Shown in pieces: positions 59,442 through 64,000 of a stretch of 64,000 nt of DNA (within the stretch, counting starts at the first letter, position 1; each line of letters begins with the position of its first letter). The DNA lies in assembly GCF_002553505.1 (NCBI RefSeq), contig NZ_PDCP01000019.1, forward strand, positions 1 to 64,000, given 5' to 3'. This DNA comes from Mycolicibacterium agri. Lineage in GTDB: Bacteria > Actinomycetota > Actinomycetes > Mycobacteriales > Mycobacteriaceae. A model generated the notes under the pieces. It did no database searches, had not been told where the DNA came from, and was given only the letters and a program-made list of their open reading frames with translations. The position numbers and the translations under genes were made by a program.

Positions 59442-60391
59442 GCCGCCCCCACCGCGCTGCCGAGCAGGGGCATCACCTCCGCGGCGCACCGCTCGACTTG
59501 TTCGAGGTCGTATTGGTGCGGGATCAAGCAGATCTCCTGCACCCCGGCGTCGAGGTGGGCCGCGATCTGCTCGGCGCAGTCCTCGGGTGTACCGCAGATT
59601 GCGCTGTCGGGCGTCGCGCTGCTCCACTCCGGTGTGTCGAAGTAGGACGCCAGCCAGGGACCGGTTTGGGCCCTGGCGGCCTCCTTCGAGGGGCCGATGC
59701 AGATCGGCAGCTGGTTGAGCGATCGCAGTTCGGACGGGTCGCGGCCGGCCTCTTCGGCGAACCGCCGGACCTTGGCCCACGACGCAGCGAAGGCCTCGGG
59801 GGTGTAGAAGTACGTCAGCCAGCCGTCACCGAGTGTGGCGGCCCGCTTGAGAACCCGGTCGACGTATCCGCCGACGAGGATTTGAGGTCGCGGCTGGGGC
59901 GGCGGCAGCATCTTGACGCGGCGGAACGACAGGTCATCCCAGCTCCCTGTGACCTCGTCGTTGGTCCACAGGTCCATGCAGATTTCGAGGTTGCGTTCGA
60001 ATATCCGACCGCGGGCCTTGAATGGGGTTCCGGTAGCGGCGAACTCGCGCTCGTACCAGCCCGCGGCCACGCCGAGCCGCAGCCGGCCACCGGAGATGGC
60101 CTGAATCGAGGCCGCGGTCTTGGCCAGCAGCGCCGGGTCGCGGATCGGCAGCACCAGGACTCCGGTGCCCAGCTCGATCGTCGTGGTGTGGCTGGCCAGC
60201 ACGGCGAGCGTCGTCAGTGCTTCCAGTTGCGGGAAGGGCTGTCGGCTGCCGAGGAACAGGTGGTCCCACGCCCACAGCGAGCTGAAGCCGAGTTGTTCGG
60301 CCCGGCGAGCCGTCGTGAGCAACTCCTCGATGCGAGGCGTCTTCTGGGCCGATGTGAAGTTCTCCACGGCCAGCCCGAATGTCGCCGGCAT
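59438..60391 (-). CDS. LLM-class (F420-dependent-type) oxidoreductase
   Basis: A 317-residue luciferase-like TIM-barrel protein. It has the start GLAVENFTSAQKTPRIEELL, DHLFLGSRQPFP, LGTGVLVLPIRDPALLAKT, GGRLRLGVAAGWYEREFAA and ILVGGYVDRVLKRAA. Actinobacterial members use reduced F420 or flavin to reduce or oxygenate their substrate. ATG at 60391 follows GGGAGGACC. As the first gene of the seven-gene operon it sits next to the presumed promoter (60392-60491). Confidence 0.87.
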   Translation of the reverse strand: MPATFGLAVENFTSAQKTPRIEELLTTARRAEQLGFSSLWAWDHLFLGSRQPFPQLEALTTLAVLASHTTTIELGTGVLVLPIRDPALLAKTAASIQAISGGRLRLGVAAGWYEREFAATGTPFKARGRIFERNLEICMDLWTNDEVTGSWDDLSFRRVKMLPPPQPRPQILVGGYVDRVLKRAATLGDGWLTYFYTPEAFAASWAKVRRFAEEAGRDPSELRSLNQLPICIGPSKEAARAQTGPWLASYFDTPEWSSATPDSAICGTPEDCAEQIAAHLDAGVQEICLIPHQYDLEQVERCAAEVMPLLGSAVGAA

Positions 60392-60491
60392 ATAGGTCCT
60401 CCCTGTCGAAAGGGGCTGGTGCGGCGCCACGTTATTGCAATCCGAGGGCCGTTTCTATGGCATCGATAGCCAGCTGAACTCAACATATTTG

Positions 60492-61370
60492 TCACTGGTT
60501 CACAGCGCTTGGTCGAACCGGCTTGAACCGGATGCGAGCGCCGGGAACCGCCTGCGCAGCGCGGTCCACGCCGCTGCGCGGCACGACGCCGATGACGGGA
60601 TATCCCCCGGTCACCGGGGCGTCGGGCATGAACAGCGTCGGTCTGCCGTTGGTCGGCACCTGCAGGGCGCCGACCACGACGCCCTCGCTGGCGAGTTCGC
60701 CGGGCCGTCGGCGCGCCAGCGGCGGACCGTCCAGCCGGATCCCCACCCGATCGGCATCCGGGCTCACGGTGAATCGCGCAGTGGCCAGGCATTCGATGGC
60801 CTCGTCGGCGAACCAGTCGTCGCGCGGACCGAGCAGCAACGGCAGTTCGAGTAAGGAATTCATCGACGCTGCCACAGGCGCGCAATCGACGGGCGGCCAG
60901 TCCGCGCACCGGTCGCCGATCTTCAAGACGTCGCCGGCGCGCAACGGCGGCGTGCCGATGTGGGCCATGGTGTCCCATGACGCCGACCCGAGCACGCGGT
61001 CGCCCTCGATGCCGCCACGGACCGCGATGTAGGTGCGCAAGCCGTCGCTCGCAGCGCCGAGAGCCATCGTCTCGCCTGCGAATACGGTGAACGCACTGTT
61101 GATCGCCTGCTCGCGGCCACCGCAGCGGATCGTCACCGGAGCACCGGTGACCGCAACGAGAACGGTTGTGTCAAACCGGATTTCGATACGGCCGAAAACG
61201 GTTTCGATGCATGCGGCTCCGGGCTGGTTGCCGACAAGGCGGTTCGCCAGGTCGTATGAGGTGCGGTCGGCGGCACCCGAACGGCCCACCCCTAGATGCG
61301 CGAGGCCGCGCCGGCCGCGGTCTTGCAATAGCGCAAGTACGCCGACCGATTCGATCGTCAGTGAGGTCAT
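60492..61370 (-). CDS. pxpC: 5-oxoprolinase subunit C (biotin-dependent carboxyltransferase-like)
   Basis: A 292-residue KipA/PxpC-type protein. It starts LTIESVGVLALLQDRGRRGL and carries GRSGAADRTSYDLANRLVGN, YIAVRGGIEGDRVLGSAS, and VTGGYPVIGVV, all family landmarks. With PxpA and PxpB it hydrolyses 5-oxoproline to glutamate using ATP. ATG at 61370 lies 4 bp after the pxpB stop. It is the last gene of pxpABC. Confidence 0.9.
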   Translation of the reverse strand: MTSLTIESVGVLALLQDRGRRGLAHLGVGRSGAADRTSYDLANRLVGNQPGAACIETVFGRIEIRFDTTVLVAVTGAPVTIRCGGREQAINSAFTVFAGETMALGAASDGLRTYIAVRGGIEGDRVLGSASWDTMAHIGTPPLRAGDVLKIGDRCADWPPVDCAPVAASMNSLLELPLLLGPRDDWFADEAIECLATARFTVSPDADRVGIRLDGPPLARRRPGELASEGVVVGALQVPTNGRPTLFMPDAPVTGGYPVIGVVPRSGVDRAAQAVPGARIRFKPVRPSAVNQ

Positions 61371-61374
61371 CAGG

Positions 61375-62010
61375 TCATCGGTCCACGGCGCGGAACTGCA
61401 CCACCGCTCCTGGCCGCAACACCGCAGGCGGGTCGACGGCCGAATCCCACAGCACCGCGTCGGTGTGCCCGAGCAACTGCCATCCGCCGGGCGAGACGCG
61501 CGGGTAGATCGACGAGAATTCGCCGGCCAAGGCGACGGATCCCGCGGGCACCCTGATCCGCGCCTCGTCGCGCCGCGGCACCCGCAGTCGGGGGTCGCCA
61601 CCGATCAGATAGGAGAAGCCGGGGGCGAAGCCGCAGAACGCCACCCGCCATTCGGTGCTGGTGTGTGCGGCCACCACCTGGTCCACGGTCAGGCCGGTGA
61701 AGCGCGCGATGTCGGCGAGATCTTCACCGTCGTAGCGCACATCGATCACGTGCCGTTCGTGTGCGGCCGATCCACCGGCAGCCGGCTCAATGTCGGCAAT
61801 GGCCGCGCGCACCGTGCCGGCGTCAGCGATGTCGGGATCCAGTTGCACCAGAAGGGTTTCCAGTCCCGGAACGACATCGCAGACGCCTGGCAGGTCGGCT
61901 GCGCGCACCGCGTCGGCCCATCGATGGACGAGGTCGTTGTCACCGACGTCGAGAAGCCACGCCGCGTCACCGCAGGGTCGTATGACGGGTGGGGAGGCGG
62001 CGCGCGTCAC
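61375..62010 (-). CDS. pxpB: 5-oxoprolinase subunit B (KipI-like)
   Basis: A 211-residue KipI/PxpB-type protein. Family blocks are RPCGDAAWLLDVGD, HVIDVRYDGEDLADIA, AFCGFAPGFSYLIGGDPRL and VPAGSVALAGEFSSIYPRVS. It forms the 5-oxoprolinase complex with PxpA and PxpC. GTG at 62010 overlaps the pxpA stop by 4 nt. The family was once annotated as allophanate hydrolase subunit 1, which is less likely because no urea carboxylase is nearby. Confidence 0.9.
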   Translation of the reverse strand: MTRAASPPVIRPCGDAAWLLDVGDNDLVHRWADAVRAADLPGVCDVVPGLETLLVQLDPDIADAGTVRAAIADIEPAAGGSAAHERHVIDVRYDGEDLADIARFTGLTVDQVVAAHTSTEWRVAFCGFAPGFSYLIGGDPRLRVPRRDEARIRVPAGSVALAGEFSSIYPRVSPGGWQLLGHTDAVLWDSAVDPPAVLRPGAVVQFRAVDR

Positions 62011-62768
62011 CGGATGGGAACGACCTCGATTCCCGCGCCTTCCAGCGCCGCGCGCGTCTTACGGGCGAACTCGACGGCGCCGGGGGTGTCGCAGTGCACC
62101 AGCAGCGCCTCGGCGGTCACGGACACTTCGCTTCCGTCGACGGCGGTGAGATGGCCTTCTTTGACCATCTGCACGGCCCGCGCGGCCGCCTGGTCGGGAT
62201 CGGTAAGCAGCGCGTTCGGCTCGGACCGCGGCTGCAGCAGCCCTTCCGGTGTGTAGGCGCGGTCGACGAAGGCTTCGGCGATCAGTCGCAGGCCCGCTTC
62301 CTCGCCCAGACGCCACAATTCGGTTCCGACCGGGCAGAGCAACGGGATGTCCTTGTTGAATTCGAGGGTGGCGTCGACGATCGCCTGGGCATGCTCGGTG
62401 TTCTTGGTGGCGACGTTCCACAGCGCGCCGTGGGCGCGGATGAAATCGACCTTGCCGCCGGCGATTCGGGCGAAGACCTCCAACGCGCCCATCTGGTAGA
62501 GCAGGTCGTCGCGCAGTTCTGCCCCCGGGACCGCGATGTATCTGCGCCCGAAGCCGTGCAGATCGCGGTAGCTGACCTGGGCGCCGATGGCGACGTTGTT
62601 TTTGACCGAGATCGCGCAGGTGCGGCGCATGATGCCGGGGTCACCGCCGTGGAAGCCGCAGGCGATGTTCGCGGCCGTGACGATCTCGAGCAATGCGTCA
62701 TCGTCACCCAAGCTCCACCGACCCAGTCCCTCGCCGATGTCGGTTGTCAACGCCACCTGTGCCGTCAC
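62007..62768 (-). CDS. pxpA: 5-oxoprolinase subunit A (LamB/YcsF family)
   Basis: A 253-residue LamB/YcsF-family protein. It has LTTDIGEGLG, IANIACGFHGGDPGIMRRT-like sequence (AANIACGFHGGDPG), IGAQVSYRDLHGFGRR, VDFIRAHGALWNVATKN and EAFVDRAYTPEGLLQPR, the full set for PxpA. GTG at 62768 follows AGGAGGACGC, a strong ribosome site. It opens pxpABC and provides the hydrolytic or ligase-type part of 5-oxoproline cleavage, so the cell can recover glutamate from spontaneously formed pyroglutamate. Confidence 0.92.
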   Translation of the reverse strand: MTAQVALTTDIGEGLGRWSLGDDDALLEIVTAANIACGFHGGDPGIMRRTCAISVKNNVAIGAQVSYRDLHGFGRRYIAVPGAELRDDLLYQMGALEVFARIAGGKVDFIRAHGALWNVATKNTEHAQAIVDATLEFNKDIPLLCPVGTELWRLGEEAGLRLIAEAFVDRAYTPEGLLQPRSEPNALLTDPDQAAARAVQMVKEGHLTAVDGSEVSVTAEALLVHCDTPGAVEFARKTRAALEGAGIEVVPIR

Positions 62769-62870
62769 GCGTCCTCCTGCCTCGTACGTCGCAATGGCAC
62801 AAGTATCGCGGGCGCGGGCGCCGCAGAACAGCGCCGGTCACTGCATGGCATTAGTCACTGAAACTGCCGA

Positions 62871-63752
62871 TTAGGCGAAGTGGCCGCGCAGGGCATCCCG
62901 CACTGCCCGCACCGAAGGGTCGCCGACTCTGGCGCGTCGGGCGAGGGAGACCAGGGTTCGTGAGTATCCCGTCTCGAGCCGCCGCAGCGCCGGCGTCTCG
63001 CGTTGCGGCGGCAGCACCAATCTCGGCAGGACGCTGGCCGCGGCGCCGTGGCGGACCAGGAGCAGAAGCAGGTCGAGGTCGTAGGACTCGTATTGCACGG
63101 TCGGGCTGAACCCGAGTCCGCGGCAGTGTTGCACCGCCCACGCGCGGGAAGCGGCGCCGACGGGTTCGAGCGCCCAGGGCAGACCGCCACCGTCCTTGAG
63201 AAGGTCGCGGCCCTCCACCAGCGATGTCGCTGCGATGATCTCGAGCGGGTCTTCGCCGAGGACTTCGCGGTCGATGCGGCGGGGCTGTTCGGTGTCGGTG
63301 CCGGGATACTCCTCGCTGACCACCAGGTCGAATTCGCCGCTCAGCAGCGCGGGCACCGCGACTTCGGGTTCGGATTCGACCAGTTCGATGCGCAGCCCCT
63401 GGTACCGCTGCTGGCATTCGAGCAGCACCGGGACGAACGTGCGGGCGGCGCTGCCGAAGGCCGCCACCCGGCAGGTGCCGCTCGGCGGTTCCTCGCCGGA
63501 GCGCAGCTCTGCCTGGGCGGATTCGAGCGCCGCCAGGATGTCTGCCCCGCGGTCGGCCAGCCGGCGTCCGGCGTCGGTCAGCCGCACGCCGCGGCCCACC
63601 CGCTCGAGCAGCACCGCACCGGCTTCGCGTTCGAGCAGGGCCAGCTGCTGGGAGATCCCGGACGGGCTCATGTGCAGGGCATCGGCGACCGCGGCGATGG
63701 TGCCTCGATGGCTGAGCTCGACGAGAAACCGCAGTCGGCGTACATCCAGCAC
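62871..63752 (-). CDS. LysR-family transcriptional regulator
   Basis: A 293-residue LysR regulator. The helix-turn-helix is RRLRFLVELSHRGTIAAVAD followed by ALHMSPSGISQQLALLEREA, then the effector domain. GTG at 63752 gives VLDVRRL. It diverges from the diaminopropionate ammonia-lyase gene at 63861 and sits upstream of pxpABC in the same direction with a 102-bp gap, so it may control both. A palindromic CACT-TC-AGTG core lies between the divergent starts. Confidence 0.9.
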   Translation of the reverse strand: MLDVRRLRFLVELSHRGTIAAVADALHMSPSGISQQLALLEREAGAVLLERVGRGVRLTDAGRRLADRGADILAALESAQAELRSGEEPPSGTCRVAAFGSAARTFVPVLLECQQRYQGLRIELVESEPEVAVPALLSGEFDLVVSEEYPGTDTEQPRRIDREVLGEDPLEIIAATSLVEGRDLLKDGGGLPWALEPVGAASRAWAVQHCRGLGFSPTVQYESYDLDLLLLLVRHGAAASVLPRLVLPPQRETPALRRLETGYSRTLVSLARRARVGDPSVRAVRDALRGHFA

Positions 63753-63763
63753 GAGACGAGTCT

Positions 63764-63785
63764 AGTAAAACACTTCAGTGCTACT
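63764..63785. promoter_or_regulatory. candidate LysR operator
   Basis: AGTA (63764-63767) and TACT (63782-63785) bracket the palindrome CACT-TC-AGTG (63771-63780). The site is AT-rich and 12 bp from the LysR start codon, between divergent genes. This fits an autoregulatory LysR site; the exact recognition half-sites are not proven. Confidence 0.5.
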
Positions 63786-63860
63786 GCCGGATCGACGGCA
63801 GCAATCGGTGATGTTGCGGCGTCCCGCCGCTGCCTAGGGTTCCGAGGCAGGAGGTGCGCA

Positions 63861-64000
63861 GTGCTGACGACCGAACCGTTTCTGCCCAACCCGAGTTGGA
63901 GTGCCGGACGACCCGCCGAGCCGCGCGAGACCAAGGAGGTGCGCCGGTTCCACGAGAGCCTGTCGGACTACGCCGTCACGCCGCTCGTCCCGCTGCCCTC
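63861..64000 (+). CDS. diaminopropionate ammonia-lyase, 5' end (partial)
   Basis: The first 46 codons of a gene that runs past the window. GTG at 63861 has AGGAGGTGCGCA upstream. The translation contains NPSWSAG, then KEVRRFHESLSDYAVTPLVP, which matches the N-terminus of PLP-dependent diaminopropionate ammonia-lyase (DpaL/YgeX), where FHxSLxxYxxTPL precedes the Lys domain. The enzyme cleaves 2,3-diaminopropionate to pyruvate and two ammonia. The catalytic lysine lies outside the window. Divergence from the LysR gene suggests regulated amino-acid use. Confidence 0.65.
   Translation, partial: MLTTEPFLPNPSWSAGRPAEPRETKEVRRFHESLSDYAVTPLVPLP

Noticed and set aside
61375-62768. Allophanate hydrolase/urea amidolyase annotation for the pxpB/pxpC genes
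   Set aside because: The pair occurs with a LamB/YcsF gene (pxpA) and no biotin carboxylase or urea carboxylase, which is the 5-oxoprolinase arrangement.

Overview
The window is high-GC actinobacterial DNA, most likely from a fast-growing Mycobacterium (Mycolicibacterium). This is inferred from the gene types: a 736-residue HelR/HelD-type RNA polymerase rescue ATPase, a secreted cutinase-like esterase, paired FadE acyl-CoA dehydrogenases, a LigD-type primase-polymerase, an LLM-class (F420-type) oxidoreductase, and frequent GTG starts with 4-nt ATGA/GTGA overlaps. No rRNA, tRNA, CRISPR array or insertion sequence was seen.

Layout. (1) 0.1-2.7 kb: an alpha/beta hydrolase, then a decayed zone with a fragment of malonate decarboxylase alpha subunit (mdcA) and a C-terminally truncated flavin amine oxidase. 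(2) 2.7-8.7 kb: a membrane coiled-coil protein with four 11-residue repeats, an HTH protein, a DMT permease, an FNT channel and a divergent MarR/Bcr-type efflux pair. (3) 8.7-15.5 kb: nucleic-acid functions. These are a stand-alone Prim-Pol, a spore-photoproduct-lyase-like radical SAM enzyme preceded by an overlooked 32-residue zinc ribbon, a metallophosphoesterase, and a coupled run of JmjC oxygenase, sucrase-ferredoxin-like protein and RNase Z. (4) 15.5-21 kb: two FadEs, a NUDIX hydrolase and helR, whose upstream region carries a 19-bp rifamycin-associated element (RAE)-like sequence. (5) 21-32.7 kb: an apparent sugar-oxidation locus with a MarR regulator diverging from glucose dehydrogenase, a GH15 glucosidase, a membrane protein, two TPP enzymes, an acid-sugar-dehydratase-like enolase and a 974-residue FAD/Fe-S oxidoreductase. 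(6) 32.9-36.2 kb: cutinase, NTF2-like protein, MFS permease and PfpI-family protein. (7) 36.4-39.5 kb: an ectoine-type (ehu) ABC importer. (8) 40.0-45.3 kb: a GT4 glycosyltransferase and a glycogen-debranching-like enzyme behind a sigma-A-like promoter that runs into a CIRCE (HrcA) operator, then a GlcD-GlcE fusion. (9) 45.3-47.5 kb: small mycobacterial genes of uncertain role. (10) 47.5-60.4 kb: a catabolic island with GntR and PucR regulators, an NCS1 nucleobase-type permease, a reductase plus diiron-protein pair, and a seven-gene operon in which every junction overlaps by exactly 4 nt (LLM oxidoreductase, CoA-transferase/IpdAB-like pair, three-subunit molybdenum hydroxylase, CoxG). (11) 60.5-64 kb: 5-oxoprolinase pxpABC, a LysR regulator and the divergent 5' end of a diaminopropionate ammonia-lyase.

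How the genes may work together. Region 5 could release glucose from glucans or trehalose, oxidise it to gluconate, dehydrate it and process the keto-acid through TPP and FAD/Fe-S enzymes outside the phosphorylated routes. Region 8 suggests that synthesis or remodelling of a glucan is tied to protein-folding stress, next to an osmolyte importer. Region 10 looks like uptake and oxidation of an N-heterocycle, with the Mo hydroxylase and possibly the diiron oxygenase acting on the ring and the IpdAB-like pair acting on a CoA thioester. The substrates are inferences from gene context, not visible in the sequence.
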